A DNA stretch of 64,000 bases, taken from positions 1 through 64,000 of the forward strand of contig JAMJFO010000005.1 in the NCBI GenBank assembly GCA_023544645.1, written 5' to 3'. This DNA is from Desulfobulbaceae bacterium. Its GTDB lineage: Bacteria; Desulfobacterota; Desulfobulbia; Desulfobulbales; Desulfobulbaceae. Positions 44,407 to 54,490 of this stretch are shown one piece after another (position 1 is the first letter of the stretch; the number at the start of each line of letters is the position of its first letter). The notes under the pieces are model-generated. The model did no database searches. It was given only the letters and a program-made list of their open reading frames with translations, and was not told the DNA's origin. Both the position numbers and the translations under genes were made by a program.

Positions 44407-45798
44407 TTACTTGCCGATACAGAATTCGGCAAATATCCTGTCCAGCACATCATCGGCGGTTGTCAGGCCGACGATATCGCCGAGATGATCAAGGGCAGCC
44501 TGTACTTCAACAGCCGCCAGGTCCACTGTTACCGCTGCCTGCAACCCTTCGCGCAAACGCCTTGCCGCCCCAAGGCTCTGCTCCAGCACGCTGCGGTGAC
44601 GAATGTTCGGAGCGCAGGAACACCGCTCGTCGAGCAGGGGCCCCTGCCCGACAATACTCTCATATATCGCATCCTGGAGCTCCGGCAGTCCCCGGTGATG
44701 CCGGGCGGAGATCCGGACCACTCGCTCCCCGGCAAACTGCCGGGCCATGGAATCAACATCCTCCCGGGCCGCGATATCCACTTTATTCAGCACCACAACC
44801 CGCCTGGTATCGCCCATGGAATTGTACAGGATCCGGTCCTGGTCGGTAAACGAAGTTGACGCGTCAACCATAAACAGCACCAGATCGGCCTCGCGCATTT
44901 TCTGCCGGGCGCGCTGGATGCCCATTTCCTCCACCGATCCGGCATGCTCCCTTATCCCGGCGGTATCAACCAGACGGGCCGGCACCCCCCTGATGGAGAT
45001 GAACTCTTCGATGGTATCCCTGGTCGTACCCGGAACAGGGGTCACCAGGGCGCGTTCCTCCTGAAGGAGGGCGTTGAGCAGGCTTGATTTGCCGACATTG
45101 GGCAAACCGGCGATAACCAGATGAATACCGTCGCGAATAATTTTTCCCTGCTCGGACAAGGCTATCAGTTCGGCCAGCGGTTTTTCAACCTCTTCGCTTA
45201 TCCGTCCCAGCATTTGCTCACGATCGACCAGCTCCACATCATCATCCGGAAAATCAATGGCCACCTCAAGAACTGCGAGGATGTTGACCAGGGCATCCCG
45301 GATGTTCTCGATGCGATGATGCATCTCGCCCTGCAGCTGACCGACCGCCAATCTGAGGCCGGTGCCGGTCTTTGCCTGCAGTAGATCAATAACCGCTTCA
45401 GCCTGGGTAAGATCTATGCGGCCGGCGAGAAATGCCCGCTTGGTGAATTCTCCCGGTTCAGCCGGCCGGGCGCCGTTGCGGATGATTTCCGCCAGAATGG
45501 AATTGAGTGCGAGGTAGCTGCCATGACTCTGGAGTTCAACCACGTCTTCCCGGGTATAGCTATGGGGGGATCGCATGTACACGGCCAGAGCCTCGTCGAG
45601 CACACTGCCGTCGGCGGCATTGACAGTGCCGTAATACATGGTATGGCTGGCAAAAGAGGAGCGGGGCCGGGATGGCCTGAATACGTTGTTCAGAATACCC
45701 AGGGCGTCCGGGCCGCTGATCCGGATTATGCCGATGCCGCCGGTTCCGGGCGGGGTGGCGACAGCGGCAATGGTATCACTTTTCTGCTGAACCGCCAC
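44407..45798 (-). CDS. mnmE: tRNA modification GTPase MnmE
   Basis: MnmE with MnmG forms 5-carboxymethylaminomethyluridine at the wobble base of tRNA. The 463-residue product has the N-terminal folate-binding domain (TPPGTGGIGIIRISG), helical domain, and the inserted G domain with GLPNVGKSSLLN (G1), GTTRDTIEE, DTAGIREHAG (G3) and LNKVD (G4), ending with the catalytic FCIGK. It starts inside the end of jag (23-base overlap). Its partner mnmG lies at 52599 on the other strand. Confidence 0.96.
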   Translation of the reverse strand: MAVQQKSDTIAAVATPPGTGGIGIIRISGPDALGILNNVFRPSRPRSSFASHTMYYGTVNAADGSVLDEALAVYMRSPHSYTREDVVELQSHGSYLALNSILAEIIRNGARPAEPGEFTKRAFLAGRIDLTQAEAVIDLLQAKTGTGLRLAVGQLQGEMHHRIENIRDALVNILAVLEVAIDFPDDDVELVDREQMLGRISEEVEKPLAELIALSEQGKIIRDGIHLVIAGLPNVGKSSLLNALLQEERALVTPVPGTTRDTIEEFISIRGVPARLVDTAGIREHAGSVEEMGIQRARQKMREADLVLFMVDASTSFTDQDRILYNSMGDTRRVVVLNKVDIAAREDVDSMARQFAGERVVRISARHHRGLPELQDAIYESIVGQGPLLDERCSCAPNIRHRSVLEQSLGAARRLREGLQAAVTVDLAAVEVQAALDHLGDIVGLTTADDVLDRIFAEFCIGK

Positions 45799-46702
45799 CC
45801 TGTCGACCCCTGCGCCTGCCGCCCGATTTCTTTGCCTTGCTGCCGGGCTTGTAGATCAGGACCTTTTTGAACAAGCCGTCCCCAACACTTCTTGAACGGA
45901 TCGCTTTATCATCCTGGAGGGTGACATGAACCACCCTTCGTTCAGAAGGATTGAGGCCGGGTATGGCCTGGGTCTTGCCGTCGGCTTTCACCTTCTCCGC
46001 CAGTTCAACAGCGCTGTTTTTCAATTCCTCTATCCGCCGCTCCCGGAAATCACCTGCATTGAGATCGATCATCATTCGATCCGGCAGTTCACGGCTGGAC
46101 ATCTTTCGCAAGAGGTACTGCAGGCTGTCAAGAGTTCTTCCCTGGGAACCGACAATGCTCTCCTCATGCTCGCCGTTTATCTGACAGAGGATTGTCGCGT
46201 CTTCAAAAGACACGCTGGTCTCGGACGCAAAACCCATGAGCTGCAGAATCCGATCCAGGTCGCTCTTGACCAAGGCAAGCACTTCGTCGGTTGGAGGCGT
46301 TAGCGGTTCGGGCTCGACGACCTTGCCAACGGCGTCATCCTCTTTCCTGCTTTTCGGCTTGCCGCGCCCCCTTTCCCCCCGTTTTTCCGGCCGCTTCGCG
46401 TCAACGGCTGCCTTTTCCTGCGCATCCGCAGGCGGCGGAACCGGGGCTTCTACTTCCTTCACAGGCTCCTGCTCGGCAACCGGGGGTTCGGCTCGGGTTT
46501 TGGAAGTTTTTTTCACCGGCGCGGATTTCTGCTTGAGGGCCGCCCTGATATGCGCCCGTTTCTTACAAAGGCCGAAAATGCCGGCCGAACCGGTTTCCAC
46601 TATTTCAATATCAAGTTTTTCCTGGGAGGTGGCGAAATCAGCGCACGCCTGACGAATGGCTTCTGCTACGCTTTTACTGTAATAGTCTTTTGCTTTTGTC
46701 AT
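45776..46702 (-). CDS. jag: Jag/KhpB-like RNA-binding protein
   Basis: The ATG at 46702 follows AAGGAAA and is preferred to a TTG five codons upstream. The 308-residue product has the Jag N-terminal domain (SKSVAEAIRQACADFAT), a long lysine/glutamate/proline-rich linker (about 70-140), a KH domain (about 160-235, GEHEESIVGSQGRTLDSLQY) and an R3H domain (about 245-300, LNPSERRVVHV). It binds RNA and in Gram-positives influences cell elongation. It sits in the classic place just after yidC. Confidence 0.9.
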   Translation of the reverse strand: MTKAKDYYSKSVAEAIRQACADFATSQEKLDIEIVETGSAGIFGLCKKRAHIRAALKQKSAPVKKTSKTRAEPPVAEQEPVKEVEAPVPPPADAQEKAAVDAKRPEKRGERGRGKPKSRKEDDAVGKVVEPEPLTPPTDEVLALVKSDLDRILQLMGFASETSVSFEDATILCQINGEHEESIVGSQGRTLDSLQYLLRKMSSRELPDRMMIDLNAGDFRERRIEELKNSAVELAEKVKADGKTQAIPGLNPSERRVVHVTLQDDKAIRSRSVGDGLFKKVLIYKPGSKAKKSGGRRRGRQGGGSAEK

Positions 46703-46725
46703 GAGAGTTTCCTTCAATCCATGGA

Positions 46726-48381
46726 TTATGACCTGGTCTGCCGGTTAATGAGCTGCTGCTGCAGAATCGACAGGAGGTTGTTAACAAACCAGTACAGAAC
46801 AAGTCCTGATGCAAAGTTAAGAAACATGAACGTAAATATTATAGGCAGCATCTGCATGATTTTTGCCTGGGTGGGATCCGCGGTGGTCGGGGTCATTTTC
46901 TGCTGCAGGTACATGGAAGCGCCCATCAGCAGGGTCAGGACCGGGATCCCGTGCAGAAAGGGAATATCAAAGCCTATCCACAGGCGGTCCGGGGCTGACA
47001 GATCATTTATCCACAGCATAAACGGGGCATGCCGCAGTTCGATGGACATGAGCAGAACCTTATACAGGGCAAAGAAAAAGGGGATCTGCAGGACCAGGGG
47101 GAGGCAGCCGCCCAGGGGATTGACCTTGTATGTCTTGTACAGGGCCATCATCTCCTGGTTCATCTTCTGCGGATCGCCCTTGAACTTCTCCTTGAGCTTG
47201 GCGACCTTGGGCTGCAGCTTCTGCATGTTTTTCATCGACTTCATGCCTTTCTGGGTTATCGGCCAGAAAGCGCCCTTAATCAGGACAGTCAGCAGGATAA
47301 TCGCCACCCCGTAATTCCGGATATAATCATAGAAAAAATTGAGCAGCCAGAGCATGGGTTTGGCCAGGACATCGAACCATCCGAAATTGATCGCTCTGGG
47401 CAGGTCATGGCCGATCTCTTTCAGGATAGACAGTTTTTTGGGCCCGAAATAAAGACTATAGCTGAATTCCCGGGGGACGCCGGGAGTGAGCGTCACATTG
47501 CCTTCGGTGATAACGGTGCGCACCGTTTCACCCACGGCGCTCATCTGTATCCCGCGGGCCCCCTCAGTCTCGGGCATAACCGCACAGATGAAATAGTTGT
47601 CCTCATATGCCGACCATCTGACATTGCCCTGAAACGTCTGGGGCCCCTTGGTCAGCTTTTTCCCCTTCACCTCGGAAAGTTCTCCGTCGACAAGGGCCAC
47701 AGGACCACTGAACATGAAGCGGCTGGCGGAATTCTCAACGGCAAAGGGCCTGTTGGCCATGACTAGGGCGGGCGCCCTTGCGACAGGATCGGAACCTGTA
47801 TTGACAACCTGATACCGATCATCGATCAGATAGGAGGCTGCATCAAAAACCAGGGTGCGGGTTATTTCCAGGCCCTGGCCCAAGGAAGCGGTCATGACCA
47901 GACTGGCTTTGCCGCCATTCTCGCCAAGAATGATTTTTTCCTTATCCGCCTTAAATAGCTGCAGCCCCTGCAAATCGCCGTTCTGCAAAGAAAAAACAAT
48001 GGGCAGCTCCCACGGAAGTTCGGTCTGAACCAGCTCCATATGGCCCGAATCCCCGTTCAACTCCTCCTGGTAATTCTTCAGAACAAAGCTCTTAAACCCC
48101 CCGCCCTGTTCATCAATGACCGCGGTGTACAGGGGGGTCTCAATGGTAATATCCCGGGCGCTCTTATCGATAACTCCACCCTGGCCCGGGACCGACTGAA
48201 CCGGCGGGGGGTCAAACTGCTTTTGCTGAGCGGTTCCGGATGGTGGCGTCTCTGCTTCCTGCTGCACAGCATCCTGCGTCGGCGGGGCCTGATTGACCGC
48301 TGGCGCGACGAAAAAATACTGGTAGCCGACCAGGATAAGGAAAGAAATTATAATGGCCAGAAAGGCCCTGTACATGTCCAT
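46726..48381 (-). CDS. yidC: Membrane protein insertase YidC
   Basis: YidC inserts and folds inner membrane proteins alone or with SecYEG. The 551-residue product has an N-terminal signal-anchor (about 5-22), a large periplasmic beta domain with SARDITIETPLYTAVIDEQGG and DDRYQVVNTG, then a five-segment core (about 330-540) with KNMQKLQPKVAKLKEKFKGD, NPLGGCLPLVLQIPFFFALY and SGLVLYWFVNNLLSI. It is the long Gram-negative form. It follows yidD and precedes jag, as in most bacteria. Confidence 0.96.
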   Translation of the reverse strand: MDMYRAFLAIIISFLILVGYQYFFVAPAVNQAPPTQDAVQQEAETPPSGTAQQKQFDPPPVQSVPGQGGVIDKSARDITIETPLYTAVIDEQGGGFKSFVLKNYQEELNGDSGHMELVQTELPWELPIVFSLQNGDLQGLQLFKADKEKIILGENGGKASLVMTASLGQGLEITRTLVFDAASYLIDDRYQVVNTGSDPVARAPALVMANRPFAVENSASRFMFSGPVALVDGELSEVKGKKLTKGPQTFQGNVRWSAYEDNYFICAVMPETEGARGIQMSAVGETVRTVITEGNVTLTPGVPREFSYSLYFGPKKLSILKEIGHDLPRAINFGWFDVLAKPMLWLLNFFYDYIRNYGVAIILLTVLIKGAFWPITQKGMKSMKNMQKLQPKVAKLKEKFKGDPQKMNQEMMALYKTYKVNPLGGCLPLVLQIPFFFALYKVLLMSIELRHAPFMLWINDLSAPDRLWIGFDIPFLHGIPVLTLLMGASMYLQQKMTPTTADPTQAKIMQMLPIIFTFMFLNFASGLVLYWFVNNLLSILQQQLINRQTRS

Positions 48382-48531
48382 CTAGTTAATACCTCGTTTA
48401 ATTTCTCCAAATTGCCGAACCGGTGATGAGAGCAAATCGAAAACTCTTTCCTGCAGTTCAACCGGCAGAACAGGAACCAGCGGCACCCCTGGCAGGGACT
48501 CATTGACAGCGCTGTCAGTCAACCGGATCAT
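48382..48531 (-). CDS. Possible small protein between yidD and yidC
   Basis: A 49-codon frame starts at an ATG (48531) preceded by AGGGGCGGG, overlaps the yidD end by 17 bases and stops immediately before the yidC start. It reads [15 protein letters not shown], then a proline/valine-rich strand and a short charged helix ([19 protein letters not shown]). No family recognised and it may be a non-coding spacer; the tight fit between two genes is the only support. Confidence 0.3.
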   Translation of the reverse strand: MIRLTDSAVNESLPGVPLVPVLPVELQERVFDLLSSPVRQFGEIKRGIN

Positions 48532-48796
48532 ACCCGCCCCTGGCAAAGGGATGACAGCGTAAAAGACGTAGGACAGCAAGAAAAAGTCCGCGCACGAGCC
48601 CGCGGCTGCGAACGGCATCAATTGCGTATTCTGAACAGGTTGGGGTAAATCTGCAGCTTGGGGGGAAAAGGGGCGAAATGAACCGCTTATAGCCTCTCAA
48701 CAGGGTCACGCACCAGCGAACAGGAAGACCGGGTCTATCCGGGGCCTGAACATTTCCGGGTACGCTACCGTCTTGTTTTACACAACTGCAGCTCAT
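48515..48796 (-). CDS. yidD: Membrane protein insertion efficiency factor YidD
   Basis: YidD is a small membrane-associated protein that helps YidC-dependent insertion. The 93-residue product contains the family core: [31 protein letters not shown] and the [16 protein letters not shown] end. Its ATG overlaps the rnpA stop by four bases. The N-terminal 25 residues are less conserved, so the true start may be internal. Confidence 0.92.
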   Translation of the reverse strand: MSCSCVKQDGSVPGNVQAPDRPGLPVRWCVTLLRGYKRFISPLFPPSCRFTPTCSEYAIDAVRSRGLVRGLFLAVLRLLRCHPFARGGYDPVD

Positions 48797-49146
48797 GTCA
48801 TGCCCGATGCCTGTCGTCCTGCAAGTCCTGCAACAGCCTGGCGGACATCTTCGGCGTTCCGCAGCCTGAAATCAGGCGCCACAGTGAAAACTATATCGCA
48901 TGAACCGGGAAACAGATCCTGGTGCAGGCGATAGATCTCCCTGATGATCCGTTTCATCCTGTTGCGTCGAACTGCGCCGCGTATGAGTCTGTGCACACTG
49001 ATCCCCAAACGGCTGCGGGACAAATCATTAGCCAGGAAAATCAGTGAAAACCCTTTACCCTTCAGCCGCCTTCCTTTTTTGTACACCCGCGAAAACTCGT
49101 GCGGTTTCCTGAGAAGGCTTTCCTTGGGAAGCCCGAATCTTTTCAC
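48793..49146 (-). CDS. rnpA: Ribonuclease P protein component
   Basis: RnpA is the protein subunit of RNase P, which trims tRNA 5-prime ends. The 117-residue product has the family features [41 protein letters not shown] (written here in two parts by function: the basic RNR region is [15 protein letters not shown]) and a [10 protein letters not shown] end. The start is four bases from the end of rpmH. Confidence 0.94.
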   Translation of the reverse strand: MKRFGLPKESLLRKPHEFSRVYKKGRRLKGKGFSLIFLANDLSRSRLGISVHRLIRGAVRRNRMKRIIREIYRLHQDLFPGSCDIVFTVAPDFRLRNAEDVRQAVAGLAGRQASGMT

Positions 49147-49150
49147 CAGC

Positions 49151-49288
49151 CTACGCGGACAGACGCTTTCGTCCTTTGGCCCTTCTGCTTCTGATCACGG
49201 CCTGTCCGGCCCTGGTGCTCATCCGTGCCCTGAACCCGTGGGTCCGTTTACGCTTAATATTGCTTGGCTGAAATGTTCTTTTACTCAT
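49151..49288 (-). CDS. rpmH: 50S ribosomal protein L34
   Basis: This 45-residue, strongly basic protein is read from ATG 49286-49288 to TAG 49151-49153. It begins [19 protein letters not shown] and contains [11 protein letters not shown] and [11 protein letters not shown], an unmistakable L34. It is the first gene of the rpmH-rnpA-yidD-yidC-jag-mnmE cluster, with a promoter-like pair upstream at 49478-49507. Confidence 0.97.
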   Translation of the reverse strand: MSKRTFQPSNIKRKRTHGFRARMSTRAGQAVIRSRRAKGRKRLSA

Positions 49289-49477
49289 CGGTTACATTCC
49301 TTCTGTTCGTTGACAAGTGAAGCTGCGCGAACAACCATTGCTTTCCGTCAGTACTACCCTCGTTATGATACCTGTACCGGGCCACAGCTGCGATCCAGAC
49401 AAAAATATGCTGGTCCCTGCATGAGCATGTACCACAGGCGCAAACAAAACTTGCCATTTACTTTATCAAAATTTTAT

Positions 49478-49507
49478 ATTTTAATCATAGGCGGGTTACT
49501 CTGTCAA
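49478..49507 (-). promoter_or_regulatory. Sigma70-like promoter candidate for the rpmH cluster
   Basis: On the minus strand TTGACA (49502-49507) and TAAAAT (49478-49483) are separated by 18 bases. The predicted transcript start lies about 180 bases before the rpmH ATG. Confidence 0.5.
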
Positions 49508-49570
49508 ACTATTTTACCTTCTGGTTGTATATATTATGACAACAATCCAGCCCGATATCCTTGACTGGAA

Positions 49571-49599
49571 TTGCAAATAGAGGCCAACCAAACTATACT
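49571..49599 (+). promoter_or_regulatory. Sigma70-like promoter candidate for trkA
   Basis: TTGCAA (49571-49576) and TATACT (49594-49599) are separated by 17 bases. The predicted start, near 49606, lies about 40 bases before the trkA start, which has an AAGGAG ribosome site. Confidence 0.5.
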
Positions 49600-49646
49600 A
49601 TGATTTTTTGGTACAAAAAAGAGATATACAGTAAGGAGCTCCCCGC

Positions 49647-50999
49647 GTGCAGATCATGATCGTTGGCGCCGGCCTGGTGGGTCACTACCTCTGTGAAAAA
49701 TTTTCCATCGAAGGCCAGGAGGTTATCCTCATTGACCGGGACAAGGAAAAACTGCAACGAATCGAACGGGAACTGAACATCATGACCGTTCACGGATCAG
49801 GGGCTTCGGCCAGAACACTTGCGGAAGCCGGGATCGCCCGGACCGACCTGTTCATCGCCGTCACCGACAGCGATGAAGTCAACCTGGTCTCGTGCATCAT
49901 GTCCCGCCAGTATGATGTCAAGACCCGCATTGCCCGAGTCCGCAACGAGGACTTTCTCACCCCAGGTGTTTCCCTCAACGAGGAGGCTCTCGGCATCGAC
50001 CTGATCATCAGCCCCGACTGGGCCATGGTCGAGGTCATAATCAAGCTGGCCCATGCATCCGAAGCCTTTTACACCTCGGAATTCGCCAATGGCCAGGTCC
50101 TGCTCATCGGCTATCAGGTCCATGAAGACAACCCTTTTATCGGGTTGAATCTCTTTGAACTCAAACAGCAGCATTCCACGCGCCAGTATGTTATCACCGC
50201 AATCATCCGGGACGGCAAGACCATCATCCCCCATGGCGCCAGCACCATCCAGGCCGGTGACAAAATCTATCTGATGATCCTGAAAAAGGATATGGGCCAG
50301 GTGGAACAGCTGTTCAAGATTGCCAGCCACCTCCCGCGCAAGGTTTTTATCATCGGCGGCAGCAATATCGGCTACATGGTAGCCCGCCAGCTCGAGGAAC
50401 TGAATATTGAAGTCAAAATAGTTGAGGCGGATGCCGAGCGCTGTGATTTTCTTTCCGAAAATCTCGGCCAGTCTATCGTTCTCAACTTTGACGGCCTGGA
50501 CGCCCACGATCTGCTTGAGGAAGGCATTGAATTCGCCGATCTGGTCATTTCGGTCACCGGTTCGGACACAACCAATATCCTGTCCAGCCTGCTGGCAAAA
50601 CACCATGGCGCCAAGCGGTGCATCACCAAGATCACCCGGCACGACTTTGTCCCCATGCTGGGCAAGCTCGGCATTGACGTCGCCCTCAGCCCCCGGCAGG
50701 TTGCCGCTGACATGATCCTGCGCTATGTCCGCCGCGGGTCCATTATCTCGGTTGCCACGATCCTGGACACCGACACCGAGGTCATGGAGGTAAAGGTGCC
50801 TGACCATGAGTCATTCAACCAGGTGCCGATCAAGGACCTTGCCTGCCCGTCCGGCGTCCTGATAGGGGTTGTTGTCCGCGACCAGCAGGCGTTCATCCCC
50901 TCCGGCGGCACCATCATCAAACCCGGTGACACCCTGGTCACTTTTTTCACCCAGGACGTGACGAAAGATGTTGAAGATTTCTTTTCACCCAATGAATAA
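49647..50999 (+). CDS. trkA: Trk potassium uptake regulatory protein TrkA
   Basis: TrkA is the cytoplasmic NAD-binding regulator of the TrkH potassium channel. The 450-residue product has two RCK units: the first begins MIVGAGLVGHYLCEKF and contains the acidic residue pattern of VILIDRDKEKL; the second begins VFIIGGSNIGYMVARQLEE. A TrkA-C domain follows each. The start is the GTG at 49647 after AAGGAG. The channel gene follows 67 bases downstream. Confidence 0.95.
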   Translation: MQIMIVGAGLVGHYLCEKFSIEGQEVILIDRDKEKLQRIERELNIMTVHGSGASARTLAEAGIARTDLFIAVTDSDEVNLVSCIMSRQYDVKTRIARVRNEDFLTPGVSLNEEALGIDLIISPDWAMVEVIIKLAHASEAFYTSEFANGQVLLIGYQVHEDNPFIGLNLFELKQQHSTRQYVITAIIRDGKTIIPHGASTIQAGDKIYLMILKKDMGQVEQLFKIASHLPRKVFIIGGSNIGYMVARQLEELNIEVKIVEADAERCDFLSENLGQSIVLNFDGLDAHDLLEEGIEFADLVISVTGSDTTNILSSLLAKHHGAKRCITKITRHDFVPMLGKLGIDVALSPRQVAADMILRYVRRGSIISVATILDTDTEVMEVKVPDHESFNQVPIKDLACPSGVLIGVVVRDQQAFIPSGGTIIKPGDTLVTFFTQDVTKDVEDFFSPNE

Positions 51000-51066
51000 T
51001 CACCCCTTCTCCCGGTCCATTTCCTCTGGCCTGCTGCCAAGTTAACCAGGACGGCACTCTACTCTT

Positions 51067-52596
51067 ATGCGAATCGGCGGAGTCCTCAATCTTCTCGGCA
51101 AGCTGCTGCTCATCCTTTCGATGATGCTGCTGACACCGATCCCCTTCAGCCTCTATTACCATGACGGCATGGTGCTGTCTTTTGTGGCCTGTTCGCTCAT
51201 CGGCCTGAGTGGCGGCGGCCTGCTTGTCGCCGTATTCCTGCCGGAAAAGGAACTGGGCTACAGGGACGGCTTTGCCATCGTCACCTTCAGCTGGCTGGGG
51301 CTGGCCCTGCTCGGCTCTCTTCCCTATTACTATTCAGGGTATATTCCCGGCTTCATCGATGCATTGTTTGAATCCATGTCCGGATTCACCACCACCGGAT
51401 CAACAATCCTGACCGATATTGAAGTGCTTCCCAAAAGTCTTCTCTTCTGGCGGGCTTTAACCCAGTGGCTGGGCGGCATGGGAATTATTGTCCTCACCTT
51501 GGCCATTCTTCCCCTGCTGGGCATAGGCGGCATGCAGCTTTTTCAGGCTGAAGTCCCGGGCCCGACCAAGGACAAACTGGCCCCGCGGATTCAGGATACG
51601 GCCCGCATCCTGTGGAGTGTCTATCTGGTCATGACCATAATGGAAACCATCCTGCTGATGCTGGGAGGAATGGATTTTTTCAACGCCCTGACCCACTCGT
51701 TCACCACCCTTGCCACCGGCGGATTCTCAAACTTCAACTCCTCCATCGGTCATTACCAGTCCCCGTATATTCACTCGGTGATCATTCTCTTCATGTTCCT
51801 GGCCGGGGTCAGCTTTTCCCTCCATTTCCTGGCCCTGCGGCAGAATCTCACTTCCTACTGGAAGAATGAGGAATTCCGCTTTTATGTAGCCGTCATCTCC
51901 ATCGCAATCATGCTGGTGTTTACTGCCAACATGGTTGCGGGCATATATGACAATGCGGGCCGCAACCTTCTCGATGTGCTGTTCCAGGTCGTTTCTCTCA
52001 TGACCACCACCGGGTACGGAACTGCCGACTTCGATGTGTGGCCGCCCTTCTGCAGAATCCTTCTTGTCTCCCTCATGTTTATCGGGGGGTGCGCCGGTTC
52101 CACCGGCGGCGGCATAAAGGTCGTCCGCTTTCTCCTCTTTTTTAAATATGCCCGATCCCAGCTCCATAAACTGGCTCATCCCCGGCAGGTTGAAACTATC
52201 AAGCTCGGCAAGACCAAAGTGCCGCAGGACGTCATGATCGCCATCCTGAGTTTTTTTGCCATTTATCTTGCCGTTTTCCTGGTTGCCAGTCTTATTGTCA
52301 CCGCTCTGGGAGTCGATATCATAACCGGACCCTCTGCAGTCATCGCCACCCTGAACAATATCGGCCCCGGACTTGCGCTGGTCGGCCCGACCCAGAATTT
52401 TTCCCATCTGCCGGACCTGGCCAAACTGGTCCTGATCTTCTGCATGCTGGCCGGCAGGCTGGAACTGTATACGGTTGCCATCCTTCTGACCCCGAGTTAC
52501 TGGCATCTGACCAGAAGGCCTATGCTGCGCTGGAGAAAAAAAAATGTTATCAAGGAAACCGGGGCGCCGGTTAACAAGAATGTTGCTATCCAATAA
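51067..52596 (+). CDS. trkH: Trk potassium uptake channel TrkH
   Basis: The 509-residue product has about ten membrane segments and four pore-loop repeats. The selectivity regions are visible as [31 protein letters not shown] and [11 protein letters not shown]. It forms the ion-conducting part of the Trk system with the TrkA encoded upstream. The mnmG gene starts only two bases after its stop. Confidence 0.95.
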   Translation: MRIGGVLNLLGKLLLILSMMLLTPIPFSLYYHDGMVLSFVACSLIGLSGGGLLVAVFLPEKELGYRDGFAIVTFSWLGLALLGSLPYYYSGYIPGFIDALFESMSGFTTTGSTILTDIEVLPKSLLFWRALTQWLGGMGIIVLTLAILPLLGIGGMQLFQAEVPGPTKDKLAPRIQDTARILWSVYLVMTIMETILLMLGGMDFFNALTHSFTTLATGGFSNFNSSIGHYQSPYIHSVIILFMFLAGVSFSLHFLALRQNLTSYWKNEEFRFYVAVISIAIMLVFTANMVAGIYDNAGRNLLDVLFQVVSLMTTTGYGTADFDVWPPFCRILLVSLMFIGGCAGSTGGGIKVVRFLLFFKYARSQLHKLAHPRQVETIKLGKTKVPQDVMIAILSFFAIYLAVFLVASLIVTALGVDIITGPSAVIATLNNIGPGLALVGPTQNFSHLPDLAKLVLIFCMLAGRLELYTVAILLTPSYWHLTRRPMLRWRKKNVIKETGAPVNKNVAIQ

Positions 52597-52598
52597 TC

Positions 52599-54482
52599 AT
52601 GAATGAATTTGATATTGCTGTTATCGGCGCCGGTCATGCCGGTTGCGAAGCGGCCCTGGCCTCAGCCCGGATGGGGCTGCGCACCCTGGTCTGCATCATG
52701 AATGCCGACACCATCGGGGCCATGTCCTGCAACCCGGCCATCGGCGGACTGGCCAAAGGGCACCTGGTCAAGGAGATCGATGCCCTGGGCGGTGAAATGG
52801 CCAAAAACATCGACGCCACCGGCATCCAGTTCCGCCGGCTGAATACCAGTAAAGGCCCGGCGGTGCGATCATCCAGGGCCCAGGCCGACCGGCTGCTCTA
52901 CCGGCTGCGGATGAAAACGGTGCTGGAAAACCAGCCGGGCCTCGAAATCCGCCAGACCGTGGTCGACGAAATCCTGGTCAAGGATGGGCGGGTCACCGGC
53001 ATTCGCACCTCCCTGGACGAAATGATCGGGGTCCGGGCAGTGGTGGTCGCCACCGGCACCTTTCTCAACGGGCTCATCCACATCGGCATGAAAAATTTCC
53101 CGGCCGGCCGCATGGGCGACACCCCGTCCACCCGACTGGCCCAATGGTTCAAAAACACCGGCTTTGGTGTGGGACGGATGAAAACCGGGACCGTGCCGAG
53201 GATTGACGGCAACTCCATCGATTACGCCGGCCTGGAGCCCCAGTACAGCGATAATCCGCCCAATCTGTTTTCCTTTGCCAGCGCCGGCCCGCCCCCCCTT
53301 GCGCAGCGCCCCTGCCATATTACCTATACCAACGAACAGACCCATGAGATCATCCGCGGCGCAATCAGCCAGTCGCCCATGTATGCCGGGATCATCAAGG
53401 GGATCGGCGCCCGCTACTGCCCGTCCATCGAGGACAAGGTCATGCGGTTCCCGGACAAGATCCGCCACCAGATATTCCTGGAACCGGAAGGCCTGGACAC
53501 GGTCGAGATCTATCCCAACGGCATCCCCACCAGCCTGCCCCTGCAGACCCAGATCGCCATGGTGCATTCCATTGCAGGCATGGAAAAGGCGCGGATCATC
53601 CGCCCCGGGTATGCCATTGAATACGACTTCGTCGACCCCCTGGAACTCAAGCCCTCTCTGGAAACCAAAAGAGTGGCGGGACTCTTCCTTGCCGGGCAGA
53701 TCAACGGGACCTCCGGGTACGAGGAGGCAGCTGCCCAGGGACTCATGGCCGGGATCAACGCGGTCCGGCAGGTCCGGGGCGACGAGCCGGTCATCCTGGA
53801 TCGCTCCCAGGCCTATATCGGCGTCCTGATCGACGATCTGGTGACCAAGGGCACCAGGGAGCCGTACCGCCTCTTTACCTCCAGGGCCGAGTACCGGCTG
53901 CTCCTGCGCGAAGACAATGCCGATCTGCGATTGCGGGAGATCGGCTACCGGATCGGCCTGGTTGACCGAGAGACCTGGCAGAGATTCACCGAGAAAAAAG
54001 CGCAGATCGAGCAGACAATAGCCCGGCTCAACAGCGAGCGGATCCGCCCCACCGAACGGGTCAACCAGGCCCTGGCGCAACTTGGCTCGGTCAGCCTCAA
54101 GCAGCCCCAGTCCCTGGCCGACATGCTCCGCCGCCCGGAGATCGATCTGACCGCCCTGGCCCGCCTGGCGGAGCAGGCGGAGCTGCCCCTGGCAATTGAC
54201 CTGACCGACCTGCCTTTCAGGGAGGTGGTGGAGCTCCAGGTCAAGTATGAGGGCTACATCCGGCGCCAGGAGGAACAGGTTGCCCGCTTCCGGAAGCTGG
54301 AACGCACCCTGCTGCCGTCCGACATGGAATACACCGGACTGCCGGGCTTGTCCAACGAGGTGGTGGAGAAGCTCAATGCGGTGCAGCCGCTCTCCCTGGG
54401 CCAGGCGTCGCGCATTTCCGGAATGACCCCGGCAGCGATCTCCGTACTGCAGGTGCACTTGAAAAAACAGGGACATATCTGA
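52599..54482 (+). CDS. mnmG: tRNA uridine-5-carboxymethylaminomethyl modification enzyme MnmG
   Basis: MnmG binds FAD and with MnmE modifies wobble uridines of tRNA. The 627-residue length is normal. It begins with the dinucleotide fold [19 protein letters not shown], continues with [17 protein letters not shown], and has the C-terminal [11 protein letters not shown]-like and [17 protein letters not shown] stretches. The gene is directly behind trkH and 8 bases before lgt, so they form one operon. Confidence 0.97.
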   Translation: MNEFDIAVIGAGHAGCEAALASARMGLRTLVCIMNADTIGAMSCNPAIGGLAKGHLVKEIDALGGEMAKNIDATGIQFRRLNTSKGPAVRSSRAQADRLLYRLRMKTVLENQPGLEIRQTVVDEILVKDGRVTGIRTSLDEMIGVRAVVVATGTFLNGLIHIGMKNFPAGRMGDTPSTRLAQWFKNTGFGVGRMKTGTVPRIDGNSIDYAGLEPQYSDNPPNLFSFASAGPPPLAQRPCHITYTNEQTHEIIRGAISQSPMYAGIIKGIGARYCPSIEDKVMRFPDKIRHQIFLEPEGLDTVEIYPNGIPTSLPLQTQIAMVHSIAGMEKARIIRPGYAIEYDFVDPLELKPSLETKRVAGLFLAGQINGTSGYEEAAAQGLMAGINAVRQVRGDEPVILDRSQAYIGVLIDDLVTKGTREPYRLFTSRAEYRLLLREDNADLRLREIGYRIGLVDRETWQRFTEKKAQIEQTIARLNSERIRPTERVNQALAQLGSVSLKQPQSLADMLRRPEIDLTALARLAEQAELPLAIDLTDLPFREVVELQVKYEGYIRRQEEQVARFRKLERTLLPSDMEYTGLPGLSNEVVEKLNAVQPLSLGQASRISGMTPAAISVLQVHLKKQGHI

Positions 54483-54490
54483 AGGAAGCC

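Larger units (their letters stand above)
49289..49646. other. Divergent promoter region of rpmH and trkA
   Basis: About 360 bases, AT-rich in its second half. It carries the two promoter candidates listed separately. I see no TTATCCACA-type DnaA boxes, so there is no sign of oriC here even though the rpmH neighbourhood often holds it. Confidence 0.6.

Noticed and set aside
49289-49646. Replication origin next to rpmH
   Set aside because: No DnaA boxes, no AT-rich 13-mer array and no dnaA were found; only promoter-like hexamers are present.
52869-54476. Long open frame antisense to mnmG (535 codons)
   Set aside because: It lies wholly inside a well-identified gene. Its composition is Gly/Leu/Asp-rich and has no family motif, as expected for the shadow frame of a GC-rich gene.
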